Shown one piece after another: positions 1 through 9,278 of a DNA stretch of 64,000 bases. A program made the position numbers and the translations under genes. The DNA is from Pelagihabitans sp965238025 (GTDB lineage: Bacteria > Bacteroidota > Bacteroidia > Flavobacteriales > Flavobacteriaceae), in contig OZ250162.1 of NCBI GenBank assembly GCA_965238025.1, positions 1,178,001 to 1,242,000 on the forward strand, read 5' to 3'. Under the pieces are notes generated by a model. That model ran no database searches, had not been told where the DNA came from, and saw only the letters and a program-made list of their open reading frames with translations. Numbering within the stretch: position 1 is the first letter of the stretch; every line of letters starts with the position of its first letter.

Positions 1-926
1 TCTGTAATACGGGCTATACAACTACTGCAGACTCCGCCTTGACAGGAGTACGGAGCATCAATATTCTCTTTTAAAACTGCGTCTAGAACAAGCATTTTTT
101 TGTCCATAGTGAACGAGAACACTTCGTCATCTACGGTGATTTGTACTTGAGCCTGACCTTCTTCTGTTGCCGGAAGCTCGTCTTTTATTTCTGTTGCCGT
201 GAACAATTCAAAATAAATTTTGTCCTTGGCGATGTCATTCTCCAGCAATATATCGGTCACTAGATGAATCATGGCTTCTGGACCGCAAAGATAAAAGGCA
301 TCAAAAACTGTGTTCTTATGTTTATTTTTAAGGGCATAATTCACGGTAGACGTGTCTATCCGACCAAAGAGTGCATCATCTTCCATGGTTTCGCTATTGG
401 TAAAATAGACAAAAAAACGATTGGTGTAATCCAGCTCTAGTTTTACCAAATCCCGATAAAACATAGTCTCCTCGTAAGATTTGTTCCCATAGACCAATAC
501 AAAAGTGCTTTTGGGATCGCTATCCAATACGGTTTTAGCAATACTCATTATAGGTGTAATGCCGCTACCTGCCGCAAAGGCCGCAATATTTTGTGGGCTC
601 CCTTTAGATTGAAAGGTAAACCTACCTTCAGGCGGCATTATTTCCAGCGTATCACCAATACGTAGTTTAGCATTGGCATAATGGGAAAATCCACCGCTAT
701 CAACCTTTTTAACACCAATGGTAATATCGGCACTTTTAGGCGAGGAGCTTATGGAATAGGCCCTACGTAATTCCTTTCCTTTTATTTCTTTTTTGATGGT
801 GATATACTGTCCCGCTGTGAATATGAAAGTCTGCGCCAGTTCCTTCGGAATCTCAAAGGTAATTGCTACCGAGCTAGGAGTTAGTTTTTCTATATGTTTT
901 ACGGCCAGTGAATGAAAATCTGCCAT
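1..926 (-). CDS. FAD/[2Fe-2S] oxidoreductase, PaaE-like (partial)
   Basis: Electron-transfer reductase that moves electrons from NAD(P)H through FAD to a plant-type [2Fe-2S] centre. The gene runs off the left edge, so only 308 residues are visible. Seen: FAD motif RRAYS at about 54-58, a nucleotide-binding AAGSGITPIM stretch at about 118-127, and a C-terminal ferredoxin motif with Cys295, Cys300 and Cys303; the fourth cysteine must lie outside the window. This domain order (FAD, NAD, ferredoxin last) and the expected length of about 350 fit PaaE, the reductase of phenylacetyl-CoA epoxidase, and related oxygenase reductases. The ATG at 926 is chosen because the next residues match the family start. 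Without the left-hand neighbours the specific oxygenase partner cannot be named. Confidence 0.85.
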   Translation of the reverse strand, partial: MADFHSLAVKHIEKLTPSSVAITFEIPKELAQTFIFTAGQYITIKKEIKGKELRRAYSISSSPKSADITIGVKKVDSGGFSHYANAKLRIGDTLEIMPPEGRFTFQSKGSPQNIAAFAAGSGITPIMSIAKTVLDSDPKSTFVLVYGNKSYEETMFYRDLVKLELDYTNRFFVYFTNSETMEDDALFGRIDTSTVNYALKNKHKNTVFDAFYLCGPEAMIHLVTDILLENDIAKDKIYFELFTATEIKDELPATEEGQAQVQITVDDEVFSFTMDKKMLVLDAVLKENIDAPYSCQGGVCSSCIARIT

Positions 927-1105
927 TATATGTGCTCTTTTTTAATCTGTGATTAAATGAATTTTTCTCACCTCTCTTTTAGGTGAGGCGCAAAATTACG
1001 CATTGAATACCCCATTTGAAACGGAAGACTTAAAAAAATTGAGCCACATCGTAACAAAACACTATTTTTAGTCTACTAACCTATCGAACACTAGCACCAA
1101 CCCGA

Positions 1106-2575
1106 ATGTTCAAACACTTTCTCAATCTTCAGTGGAAATCGTTTTTTAGATCCTCGTCTTTAGGAAAGGGCCTAGGTATGAAAATAATAATGGGGGTATC
1201 CGCATTTTGGGCGCTTTCAAGTTTATTGATTTTCGGGGGCTTGATGTATCCCATTCTTAAAAATGCTTTCCCGGAAGTCGACCCTTTGGTACCAGTGAGT
1301 CGCTTTATGGTATACTGGATTTTGGCCGAACTTTTTCTCCGATATTTTATGCAGAAGCTACCGGTAATGGACATAAAACCCTTGCTTACGCTTCCTGTAA
1401 AAAAGAGCAGCATTACTCACTATATACTAGGACGTTCAGGGATTTCAGCGTACAACTTTTTGTCACTCTTTTTCTTCGTGCCATTTGCCGTGGCGCTCAT
1501 AATAAATGGCTATCCCATAGTAAATGTTCTTATGTGGTTGGTAGCATTGATTGGAATTGTACTCTCCATTAATTACATCAATTTCATCGTAAATAAGGAT
1601 GATAAGGCACTTATCATTATAGGCGCTTTACTGGTTCTTCTATTTTCGTTGGATTATTTCAATGCCTATTCGGTTCGTGAGCTTGCCGGAAATGTATTTT
1701 ATAGACTTTATCAAAACCCTATACTTAGCATTATACCACTTTTTGTAGCAGTCGGCACTTATTATATAAACTATAAGTATTTGCGGCAAAAGGTTTTTTT
1801 AGATGGCTCACTAAAAACAAAAACGAAACTGGTAGAAACCTCAGATTTAACTTGGGCCAAACGGTTTGGGGATATCGCCCCCTTTATTCAGTTAGATTTA
1901 AAACTTATATGGCGCAATAAGCGAACTAAAGTGCAGGTCTTTATGTCCATAGCAATGATATTCTACGGATTGGTTTTCTATACCATGGAAGATTTTGGTC
2001 CTACCTCCCCGATGTTGGTTTTTGTGGGAATATTTATAACCGGTATTTTTTTAATGAATTTTGGCCAGTTTATTCCTGCATGGGATAGTGCCTACTATAG
2101 TATGATGATGTCTCAAAACATACCATTGCGAAAATATTTAGAGGCGAAAGCAGGACTTATAACGGCGAGTATTGTATTTATGTTCTTGCTGTCTATACCC
2201 TACGTATATTTTGGATGGGAGGCCCTAGCCATTAATTTTAGTACCGCCCTTTATAATTTAGGGGTGAATATTCCTGTAATCCTATTTTTTGGCTCATTGA
2301 ACAAAAAGCGAATAGATCTTACCAAAAGCGCTTTTGGAAATATGCAAGGTACAGGGGCCGCCCAGTTTCTAGTGGGAATCCCCCTTTTTTTGGCACCTAT
2401 GGTAGTGTACGGCTTGTTTTATTTTTTCATTTCTTTTAAAACGGCCATCATGGCCCTGGCGTTGTGTGGGATTATAGGTTTGGTTTTTAGGGTTGTCCTC
2501 CTGGATAAGATAACAGCTATTTACCGAAAAAGGAAGTACGGCATGATTGCAGGATTCAAGGAAAAGAATAGCTAA
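1106..2575 (+). CDS. DUF5687 family membrane protein, probable ABC permease
   Basis: A 489-residue polytopic inner-membrane protein with roughly a dozen hydrophobic segments and a basic C-terminus. It resembles DUF5687 proteins of Flavobacteriia, which are found beside a lone ABC ATPase and are probably the membrane half of an exporter. The ATPase gene follows 136 bp downstream on the same strand and supports this. The substrate is unknown. The ATG at 1106 is the first in frame and starts a short amphipathic N-terminus before the first membrane segment. The family assignment is from recognition of the sequence; the transport role is inference. Confidence 0.8.
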   Translation: MFKHFLNLQWKSFFRSSSLGKGLGMKIIMGVSAFWALSSLLIFGGLMYPILKNAFPEVDPLVPVSRFMVYWILAELFLRYFMQKLPVMDIKPLLTLPVKKSSITHYILGRSGISAYNFLSLFFFVPFAVALIINGYPIVNVLMWLVALIGIVLSINYINFIVNKDDKALIIIGALLVLLFSLDYFNAYSVRELAGNVFYRLYQNPILSIIPLFVAVGTYYINYKYLRQKVFLDGSLKTKTKLVETSDLTWAKRFGDIAPFIQLDLKLIWRNKRTKVQVFMSIAMIFYGLVFYTMEDFGPTSPMLVFVGIFITGIFLMNFGQFIPAWDSAYYSMMMSQNIPLRKYLEAKAGLITASIVFMFLLSIPYVYFGWEALAINFSTALYNLGVNIPVILFFGSLNKKRIDLTKSAFGNMQGTGAAQFLVGIPLFLAPMVVYGLFYFFISFKTAIMALALCGIIGLVFRVVLLDKITAIYRKRKYGMIAGFKEKNS

Positions 2576-2583
2576 TCAAATTG

Positions 2584-2607
2584 GGCATTGAGCGGAGCCG
2601 AAATGCC
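2584..2607. repeat. REP-like palindromic fragment
   Basis: A 24-bp imperfect palindrome with ends GGCATT and AATGCC around a core GAGCGGAGCCGA. The core resembles the GAGCGCAGTCGA core of the long inverted repeat at 34661-34725 and of the half element at 48313-48334. It lies between the DUF5687 gene and its ATPase, so it would be transcribed in the operon. Probably a degraded member of a dispersed repeat family. Confidence 0.5.
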
Positions 2608-2711
2608 TTAATAAAAAAAGCGCCTTCCTCTGAGGTGCCGAGATGACTAAGGTTGATCTAAATTTGAATAAGATTCCCGCGAAGGCCGGAATAAAAATAA
2701 AAGCATTATAG

Positions 2712-3422
2712 ATGATTACGGTAAAAAACCTTTCTAAAAAGTACGGTACCCAAAAGGTCTTATATATCCCTGAACTGGAAATTCCGAAAGGACAAAGTTT
2801 CGGCCTTGTAGGGAACAATGGCGCCGGCAAGACCACCCTTTTTAGTTTGTTGCTTGATCTGATCAGACCCACCTCGGGCTTTATTATCAATAATGATATT
2901 CGGGTCGACCAAAGTGAAGCCTGGAAACCTTTCACCTCTTCTTATATTGATGAGACGTTCCTGATCGGATACTTGACACCCGAAGAATATTTTTATTTTA
3001 TTGGGGAACTAAGGGGGCAGAATAAGGCAGACGTGAATTCCTTATTGGCCAATTTTGAGGATTTCTTTCATGGGGAGATCCTTGGACAAAGGAAGTACTT
3101 GCGAGATCTCTCGAAGGGGAATCAGAAAAAAGCAGGGATCGTGTCTTCCTTTATTGGGAATCCGGAAGTGGTGATACTCGACGAGCCTTTTGCCAATCTA
3201 GACCCTACAACGCAAATACGTTTAAAGGGTATTATTAAAAATTTGGCAGACAAACAGGATGTTACCGTGCTGGTGTCAAGCCATGATTTAATGCATGTAA
3301 CAGAGGTTTGTGAGCGTATTGTGGTATTGAATAAAGGTGAGGTAGTCAAAGATATTCGGACATCAGCGGAAACCCTAACCGAATTGGAAAGCTTTTTCGC
3401 AGGGGAATCTTCACAGCCCTAA
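2712..3422 (+). CDS. ABC transporter ATP-binding protein
   Basis: Cytoplasmic ATPase subunit of an ABC transporter, 236 residues, the usual size for a stand-alone nucleotide-binding domain. Seen: Walker A GNNGAGKT at 34-41, signature LSKGNQ at 133-138 (K replaces the second Gly-proximal residue of the usual LSGGQ), Walker B VVILDEP at 153-159, and an H-loop in SSHD near 190. The neighbour upstream is the DUF5687 membrane protein, its likely partner. It most resembles ATPases of ABC-2 type exporters. Substrate unknown. Confidence 0.9.
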   Translation: MITVKNLSKKYGTQKVLYIPELEIPKGQSFGLVGNNGAGKTTLFSLLLDLIRPTSGFIINNDIRVDQSEAWKPFTSSYIDETFLIGYLTPEEYFYFIGELRGQNKADVNSLLANFEDFFHGEILGQRKYLRDLSKGNQKKAGIVSSFIGNPEVVILDEPFANLDPTTQIRLKGIIKNLADKQDVTVLVSSHDLMHVTEVCERIVVLNKGEVVKDIRTSAETLTELESFFAGESSQP

Positions 3423-3514
3423 TTGTGAAAGAATTTCTCAAAAAATGTCCAAAAGCTAAATGACCGCATCGTTCTATAGGCAAACAATTAGTTTAATCTT
3501 AAAATTTTAGAAGA

Positions 3515-3862
3515 ATGAAAGACTTTATGATGATTTTTATCGGAGCCGATTATCAGGAATTGGGACTCTCGCCAGAGGAATTACAAAATAGAATGGGAAA
3601 ATGGTTCGCATGGGGCGATAAAATGGGCTCCCAAGGGATTCTCAAAGGGGGAGAGGCATTGGTGCCGGTAATAAAAAGAGTAATTGGCAAGGATAGAACG
3701 GTAAGCGATGGACCATTTGCCGAAGGAAAAGAAATAGTCGGAGGATACTACATCGTTTCGGCCAAAAATGCCGATGAGGTCGTAAAAATTGCGGAAGACT
3801 ACCCCGATTACGATTTAGGTGGGACGGTGGAAATTCGTGAAATAATGGTATTCGATAGGTGA
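3515..3862 (+). CDS. YCII-related DGPF-domain protein
   Basis: Small cytoplasmic protein of 115 residues with the DGPF motif at 65-68 followed by AEGKEIVGGYYIV, characteristic of the YCII/DGPF superfamily (dimeric ferredoxin-like fold). The biochemical activity of these proteins is mostly unknown. It precedes an ECF42-type sigma factor gene and overlaps it by one base (TGATG), an arrangement that is widespread for this sigma group, so the two proteins are translationally coupled and probably work together. Confidence 0.9.
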   Translation: MKDFMMIFIGADYQELGLSPEELQNRMGKWFAWGDKMGSQGILKGGEALVPVIKRVIGKDRTVSDGPFAEGKEIVGGYYIVSAKNADEVVKIAEDYPDYDLGGTVEIREIMVFDR

Positions 3863-5121
3863 TGGAGCACAAAATTGTCGACCATCTTTTCAGACACCAT
3901 TATGGGAAGATGGTCGCTATTTTAACGCGCTTTTTTGGGTTGTCGCATATAGAGACAATTGAGGACGCGGTTCAAGACACCTTCATTAAGGCCACCCTGC
4001 AGTGGCGCAATCAATTACCCGATAACCCAGAAGCGTGGCTAACCAAAGTTGCCAAGAACCGCACTATTGACCTGCTAAGGAGCATTAAGGCAGAAAAAAG
4101 CAGATTTGATAAAATTGCTTTTGGCGTTTCTTCCATACAACTAAACGAATTATTCCTAGATCATGAAATTGAGGACAGTCAACTTCGCATGATCTTTGTG
4201 GCCTGTCACCCAAGTCTAAAACCAAAAGAACAAATCGCTTTTGCATTAAAGACCATAGCGGGCTTTAGCACCAAGGAGATAGCCGCAGCACTGCTAACAA
4301 AGGAAGATACCATTGCAAAACGATTGAACAGGGCAAAAAAAGTAATAATCAAAAGCAAAATACAGTTTGATTTTCCTCCCGCGAATAAGATACAAGAACG
4401 ATTGGTTCGGGTGATGGAAGTTATCTATTTGACCTTTAATGAGGGGTTTCATTCTACAAATGCCACAAAGGTGGTACGAAAGGATTTGTGCGGCGAGGCA
4501 ATTCGCCTTTGCAAATTGCTACTAAAAAAAGAGAAATTTAGGTCGGGAAGCTTGTATGCACTATTTGCCTTATTGTGTTTTCATGCCGCTAGGTTAGAAA
4601 GTAAAACGAATTCAAAAAATGAAATCGTTGATATTCGGGAACAGGATAGGAGTATCTGGTACCTTCCGCTTATCGAAGTTGGGAATAGTGCCATGAACAA
4701 AGCAATGGAGTATGAAGAGGTGTCCCAATACCATTATGAAGCCGCCATAGCTGCCGAGCACATCAAGGCAAAAACATTTAAAGACACCAATTGGGAAAAA
4801 ATACTACTGTGGTACGCCAAACTGCAGGAAATGAATCCGGGGACATTCAATTTGTTAAATACCGCAATCGTTCACCTGCAACTTGGTAATTTTAAGGAAG
4901 CAAAGGAGCTCTTAGATACCTTGCCCATTTCCGATCTTGAACAAAGGGAATATTTGTATTACGGATGCTATGCCGAGTATTATGCGGTAAGGGGCGATTT
5001 GGTGCTGGCCATTTCCTATTTGGACAAAGCAATCTTTAAAACTTCCAATACCCAGGAGAGGGAGTATTTGACGCGCAAAAAAGCAACCTTGGAGAGTCGA
5101 CTAAAAACGCCCAATACATAA
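3862..5121 (+). CDS. ECF42-type RNA polymerase sigma factor with C-terminal TPR-like extension
   Basis: Sigma factor of 419 residues. The first 190 residues hold sigma regions 2 (HYGKMVAILTRFFG, then EDAVQDTFIKA) and 4 (TKEIAAALLTKEDTIAKRLNRAKK). The remaining 230 residues are helical and TPR-like (NTAIVHLQLGNFKEAKELLDTLP). This build is typical of ECF42 sigma factors, which lack a classical anti-sigma factor and are thought to be controlled through the C-terminal extension. A GTG at 3859 is in frame, but the ATG at 3862 that overlaps the stop of the DGPF gene is the better start. Target genes cannot be seen. Confidence 0.9.
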   Translation: MEHKIVDHLFRHHYGKMVAILTRFFGLSHIETIEDAVQDTFIKATLQWRNQLPDNPEAWLTKVAKNRTIDLLRSIKAEKSRFDKIAFGVSSIQLNELFLDHEIEDSQLRMIFVACHPSLKPKEQIAFALKTIAGFSTKEIAAALLTKEDTIAKRLNRAKKVIIKSKIQFDFPPANKIQERLVRVMEVIYLTFNEGFHSTNATKVVRKDLCGEAIRLCKLLLKKEKFRSGSLYALFALLCFHAARLESKTNSKNEIVDIREQDRSIWYLPLIEVGNSAMNKAMEYEEVSQYHYEAAIAAEHIKAKTFKDTNWEKILLWYAKLQEMNPGTFNLLNTAIVHLQLGNFKEAKELLDTLPISDLEQREYLYYGCYAEYYAVRGDLVLAISYLDKAIFKTSNTQEREYLTRKKATLESRLKTPNT

Positions 5122-5152
5122 CGCAAAAACCCCTCTAAATGTCATTTTTGCG
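5122..5152. other. Hairpin after the sigma factor gene
   Basis: An 8-bp perfect stem (CGCAAAAA at 5122-5129 with TTTTTGCG at 5145-5152) starts right after the sigma factor stop codon. It lacks a trailing T-run on the plus strand, so it is at best a weak terminator or a 3' end stabiliser. Confidence 0.35.
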
Positions 5153-5196
5153 ACATCCTTCGCTTCTTTAGTAAAGAGTTGGTGACAAACCCAGGA

Positions 5197-5339
5197 ACGA
5201 ACTGTTCAGTCTGTTTCATGTTTTATTAGTTGTTTTGGAAAAAGGACAACTTCCGATGTAGGGTCTAAAATCATCGCCGTACTCCATATATATGCCAGTT
5301 TTATGGGCAAAAACTAGAATTACCGACCAAGCAGTTTGT
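5197..5339. promoter_or_regulatory. Pair of 18-bp dyads, locus A (operator-like)
   Basis: The 456-bp gap 5122-5577 has no convincing gene. It holds two 18-mers fitting the dyad ACMRACY-N4-RGTYKGT: ACCGACCAAGCAGTTTGT at 5322-5339 and a weaker ACGAACTGTTCAGTCTGT at 5197-5214, 125 bp apart. Similar pairs occur at 26444-26605 and 53977-54100. The size and symmetry suit a TetR/AcrR-type operator, but no such regulator is encoded in the window. The downstream gene is sprE. Confidence 0.45.
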
Positions 5340-5577
5340 AAAAGCACAAGTTCGGCAGCCACCAATTTCCACATCAAACTTGTCAATTCACGAAAAACAT
5401 TGATTTTGGCCCCTATAAATCATGTAAATCCTGTTTCAGGATTGCTAGGTATTTACATCAAATAAAAACCATCTTTAGACTATATTCTTGAATCTCAATT
5501 CTTTTTATGTATTTTACCGATAAACTGTATAATAAACCCGTCGTTTTTAAGTTTATTAGGTACGTATATATACTATT

Positions 5578-8133
5578 TTGAAATTTAGAAGTAAACTTAT
5601 TCTTTTCGCCATTCCGGCAAGTCTCATATTTGCGGCCTGTTCCACAAAAAAAGATGCCTTCCTTAACCGCAATTTTCATGCGTTAAATACCAAGTACAAT
5701 GTTTTGTACAATGGTGATATAGCCTTAGAAGAAGGCCAAGAAGAGTTAAATGCGAATTACCGTGATGATTTTTGGGAATTACTACCTGTTGAGCGCCTGG
5801 CCGTGACCGATGAAATTAAATTAGATTCGGAGGACAATAACCCCAATTTTATCATAGCGGAGGAAAAAGCTACGAAAGCCATACAAAAACATAGTATGGA
5901 TATTGGCAATGCGGAACGCAACCCAAAAATAGACGAATCCTTTTTGTTATTAGGAAAGGCCAGGTATTTTGATCAGCGCTATATTCCATCATTGGAAGCC
6001 TTTAATTATGTAATCAAAAAATTCAACTACAGTAATAAATTGAATGAAGCGCATATTTGGCGGGAAAAGGTAAACGTTCGGTTAGAAAATGAGGATCTGG
6101 CTATAAAGAATCTCAAGCGCTTGATGAAATACGAAAAGCTATCGGATCAAGAATATGCCGATGCCCGTGCTATGATGGCCCAGGCCTACATTAATCTGAA
6201 TGTAATAGATACGGCCTTGGCCCAGTTAAAGGTGGCCTCCTATTACACTAAGAAAAATCCAGAAAAAGGAAGGTACTATTATATTATTGGGCAATTGTAC
6301 AATCAACTAGGCCATAAAGACAGTGCCAATTATGCCTTTGATAAGGTGATTGATTTAAATCGTAAGTCACCCCGGGAGTATATGATCAATGCCGAAATTC
6401 AAAAAATACGTAATGTAGAGGTGAATGCCTCAAACGAAATTGCCGTTTTGGAACATCTTACGAAGTTGGAAGAAAACCGGGAGAACCGCCCTTTTTTAGA
6501 TAAGATCTATCGTCAAATTGCCGAATACCACTTGGCCAAGGAATCCGATAGTTTGGCCTTGCTATATTTCAACAAATCATTACGGGCAACAAGAGACGTA
6601 CCCAAATTGAATGCCCTCAATTACGAGGACCTTGCAGAATACAATTTTGATGAAAACCAGTACAAAATGGCGGGAGCCTATTATGATAGTGTATTGGTAA
6701 ACCTTCCTGAGAATACAAAAAAACATAGGGCCGTCAAGAAAAAGCTTGACAACCTAGAAGATGTAATCGAATATGAGGATATCGTACAATATTCAGATAG
6801 CGTACTTATGCTATACAATATGTCACCCGATAAGCGGATTGCCTATTTTGAAGAGTATATTGCGGGATTAAAACAAAAAGCCGAAGAAGCTGCCGAAAAG
6901 GAAGAAAAAATGCGGAACGATGGTTTTGAAGCGTTCGGGACGTCAAAAGGAGGAAAGGAAAACAAAGGCAAATTCTATTTTTATAATATTACTAGCCTAG
7001 GGTACGGAAAGACCGATTTTGAACAACGATGGGGGAATCGGGCCTTAGAGGATGATTGGCGTTGGAGCAATAAAACGCGTGCTATTTCTGGTGCCTCAGC
7101 TGAGGATGGGGTGGTACAGAACGATAGTATTAATGCCGGGCCAACAGATGAAGAAAAATATTCGGTTGCATTTTATACAGATAGAATCCCTACAGATGTT
7201 ACCGTTATTGACAGTCTAAAGACCAATCGCAATTTTGCCAACTACCAATTGGGCCTTATTTACAAAGAAAAGTTCAAGGAAAATCTTTTGGCTGCGGGAA
7301 AACTGGAAGATGTATTGCGCTCCAATCCTGAAGAACGTTTGGTGCTTCCTTCAAAATATAACTTATATAAGATTTACGAGGAGGAAGGAAGCCCATTATT
7401 GGCTTCAATGCGCGAAAATATTTTAAAGAACCATGGCGATTCCCGTTATGCCGAAATTATTTTAAATCCGTCGGCCGTATTGGAAAATGACAACGACGGA
7501 CCCGACGCCCGCTATAGTAAACTATTCAAACAGTATCAAAAACAAGAATTCCTGGCGACGATTACCGGGGCAGAAGAGAACATTTCGCGCTACACTGGAG
7601 ACCCCATAGTTCCTAAATTTGAAATGCTCAAGGCCAATGCGATAGGAAGGCTTAATGGTTTCGAGCAGTTTAAAGAAGCATTGAATTATGTGGCGCTCAC
7701 CTATCCCAATAACCCTGAAGGAAAGAAGGCGGAGCAAATGATATCGGAACAGTTGCCCAAACTGGAGGCTAAAGATTTTTCCGAGGAAATAGAATCAACG
7801 GGCGCCTCAAACTGGAAAGTAGTCTTCCCTTTTAAGCGCGGTAATAGTGAAGAATCTGCAAAATTAATAGAGGTGCTGAACAAGTCAATAAAAGATTTGA
7901 AATATAGGAACGTTGTTTCAAAAGATATTTATAACTTGGAAGACCTTTTTGTGGTCGTGCATGGTTTTAAGTCAAAACAACGCGCCTTGGGCTATGCCGA
8001 ACTAATCAGGAATAACAAAGACTATAGAATTGCCAATCAGAATTTCGTGATTTTATCCGACAATTATAAAATCATTCAAGTACATAAAAATTTAACGGAA
8101 TATAAAAACCGAATTTTAACCCCAAAACCCTAA
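5578..8133 (+). CDS. sprE: T9SS/gliding lipoprotein SprE (PorW)
   Basis: An 851-residue TPR-rich lipoprotein of the type IX secretion and gliding machinery (SprE in Flavobacterium, PorW in Porphyromonas), exposed to the periplasm. Seen: signal MKFRSKLILFAIPASLIFAAC with the lipobox Cys at 21, the family N-terminus CSTKKDAFLNRNFHALNTKYNVLYNG, and helical repeats across about 100-400 (for example ARAMMAQAYINLNVIDTALAQL). Length agrees with the family. The start is a TTG at 5578: an in-frame TAG at 5557 excludes a longer protein and the signal peptide fixes the position. The downstream bactofilin gene begins 3 bp after the stop, so they are cotranscribed. Confidence 0.9.
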   Translation: MKFRSKLILFAIPASLIFAACSTKKDAFLNRNFHALNTKYNVLYNGDIALEEGQEELNANYRDDFWELLPVERLAVTDEIKLDSEDNNPNFIIAEEKATKAIQKHSMDIGNAERNPKIDESFLLLGKARYFDQRYIPSLEAFNYVIKKFNYSNKLNEAHIWREKVNVRLENEDLAIKNLKRLMKYEKLSDQEYADARAMMAQAYINLNVIDTALAQLKVASYYTKKNPEKGRYYYIIGQLYNQLGHKDSANYAFDKVIDLNRKSPREYMINAEIQKIRNVEVNASNEIAVLEHLTKLEENRENRPFLDKIYRQIAEYHLAKESDSLALLYFNKSLRATRDVPKLNALNYEDLAEYNFDENQYKMAGAYYDSVLVNLPENTKKHRAVKKKLDNLEDVIEYEDIVQYSDSVLMLYNMSPDKRIAYFEEYIAGLKQKAEEAAEKEEKMRNDGFEAFGTSKGGKENKGKFYFYNITSLGYGKTDFEQRWGNRALEDDWRWSNKTRAISGASAEDGVVQNDSINAGPTDEEKYSVAFYTDRIPTDVTVIDSLKTNRNFANYQLGLIYKEKFKENLLAAGKLEDVLRSNPEERLVLPSKYNLYKIYEEEGSPLLASMRENILKNHGDSRYAEIILNPSAVLENDNDGPDARYSKLFKQYQKQEFLATITGAEENISRYTGDPIVPKFEMLKANAIGRLNGFEQFKEALNYVALTYPNNPEGKKAEQMISEQLPKLEAKDFSEEIESTGASNWKVVFPFKRGNSEESAKLIEVLNKSIKDLKYRNVVSKDIYNLEDLFVVVHGFKSKQRALGYAELIRNNKDYRIANQNFVILSDNYKIIQVHKNLTEYKNRILTPKP

Positions 8134-8136
8134 AAC

Positions 8137-8586
8137 ATGTTCTCAGACAACAAAAGACCTATGAGCGAAATGGGCAGTCAGCCCAACAGAATAGAAAAAA
8201 ACACCAAGATCAAGGGAGATATTGTCTCCGAAGCCGATTTTCGAATCGATGGTAAATTAGATGGTAATGTAAAAACTTCCGGAAAGGTAGTTATCGGTAA
8301 AGATGGCTATATTCATGGGAAGGTTGAATGCGTAAATGCCGATATAGAAGGTAGTTTTAATGGCGAATTGTTGGTTTCAGACTTACTTTCACTAAAATCT
8401 ACCGCGGTAATAGAAGGAACCGTAAGCGTAACTAAGCTGGCCGTTGAGCCGGGCGCGACATTTAATGCATCTTGCACCATGAAGGGCAAGGGCGGCTCTT
8501 TGGGCAGTACCAAAAGTAGTAGCTCCCCGAGCGGCTTTAAGTCAACCTTAGGGACTACAGCAAATGGACCAGCAAAAGCCTCCTAA
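8137..8586 (+). CDS. Bactofilin (polymer-forming cytoskeletal protein)
   Basis: A 149-residue bactofilin. These form nucleotide-independent filaments of right-handed beta-helices on the cytoplasmic membrane face and organise cell-wall or envelope machines. Seen: N-terminal tail, then the repeat core from about 20 to 115 (IEKNTKIKGDIVSEADFRIDGKLDGNVKTSGKVVIGKDGYIHGKVECVNADIEG pattern, glycine every few residues), then a Ser/Gly-rich disordered C-terminus. It lies 3 bp after sprE and overlaps the next gene by 23 bp, so translation is coupled along the series. The link to sprE suggests a role in placing envelope machinery, which is inference. Confidence 0.9.
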   Translation: MFSDNKRPMSEMGSQPNRIEKNTKIKGDIVSEADFRIDGKLDGNVKTSGKVVIGKDGYIHGKVECVNADIEGSFNGELLVSDLLSLKSTAVIEGTVSVTKLAVEPGATFNASCTMKGKGGSLGSTKSSSSPSGFKSTLGTTANGPAKAS

Positions 8587-8791
8587 AAAGAACAACCTTA
8601 AGAATGTGGCAATACTCTCGGGTATTGCTTTTGAAATGGGCGCTATCATATTCCTTGCTGCCAAGGCGGGCATTTGGCTAGATGAACATTATCAAACAGA
8701 AAAAAGAGTGTATACCGCAATTGCCACACTAATTGGTGTGGCGATTTCAATTTGGGTAGTTTTGCGTCAGCTAAAGCGAATAAAGTATTAA
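8564..8791 (+). CDS. AtpZ/AtpI family protein
   Basis: A 75-residue membrane protein with two hydrophobic segments (about 14-34 and 48-66), a basic Pro/Lys N-terminus and a basic C-terminus. It matches the small AtpZ/AtpI (former F0F1-ATPase gene 1) family found upstream of F-type ATP synthase genes; members are linked to assembly of the c-ring or to Mg2+/Ca2+ transport. It overlaps the bactofilin gene by 23 bp and the next gene by one base (TAATG). Confidence 0.85.
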   Translation: MDQQKPPKKNNLKNVAILSGIAFEMGAIIFLAAKAGIWLDEHYQTEKRVYTAIATLIGVAISIWVVLRQLKRIKY

Positions 8792-9183
8792 TGCCAAGAT
8801 TAAATTCCATAACCCAATTTCTTGTACTTCTTATAACAATACTCGGTCTTGCTTTTTTCGTTCACACAAAGATTTTGGAAAATATGGGAGAACCTGTATA
8901 TGCCAATAAAATTGTGTTGTCTTATTTGATCAACGGAATCCTAGCGGCAATAATCTACATTGGGCTATTTTACTATCGTTATAAATTAAAAAATTATGTC
9001 GGCTTCCTTTTTATGACAGGTAGTTTTCTAAAATTCATTTTCTTTTTTATCCTTTTTTACCCTTCCTATAAAGCTGATGGCGATATCAGCAGAATGGAGT
9101 TCGCGGCTTTCTTTATTCCCTACACCATTTGCCTCGTTTTAGAGACTGTTTTCACCGCCAAAATGCTTCAAAAATTAGATTAA
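8791..9183 (+). CDS. Four-helix membrane protein upstream of atpB
   Basis: A 130-residue protein with four predicted membrane helices (about 7-27, 41-61, 70-90 and 105-125) and few charged residues. Its place between the AtpZ gene and atpB, and its size, match the poorly conserved ATP synthase subunit I-like (uncI/AtpI) proteins, but I recognise no diagnostic motif. An open frame extends upstream to 8752, inside the AtpZ gene; the ATG at 8791 that overlaps the AtpZ stop is preferred. Confidence 0.75.
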   Translation: MPRLNSITQFLVLLITILGLAFFVHTKILENMGEPVYANKIVLSYLINGILAAIIYIGLFYYRYKLKNYVGFLFMTGSFLKFIFFFILFYPSYKADGDISRMEFAAFFIPYTICLVLETVFTAKMLQKLD

Positions 9184-9237
9184 AAATCCCTTTAAAATAA
9201 AGAGTGGAATTGCTTTTTTCTTTTTAGAAGAATGCCG

Positions 9238-9245
9238 TACATTTG
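9238..9245 (+). promoter_or_regulatory. -7 element upstream of atpB
   Basis: TACATTTG fits the Bacteroidota -7 consensus TAnnTTTG. There is no TTTG at the usual distance; a TTG lies at 9210-9212. The site supports transcription start near 9250 and the ATG start of atpB at 9279, since the alternative TTG start at 9243 falls inside it. Confidence 0.5.
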
Positions 9246-9278
9246 CACCGATTTTTAGGGACCGATATAATTAGCAAT

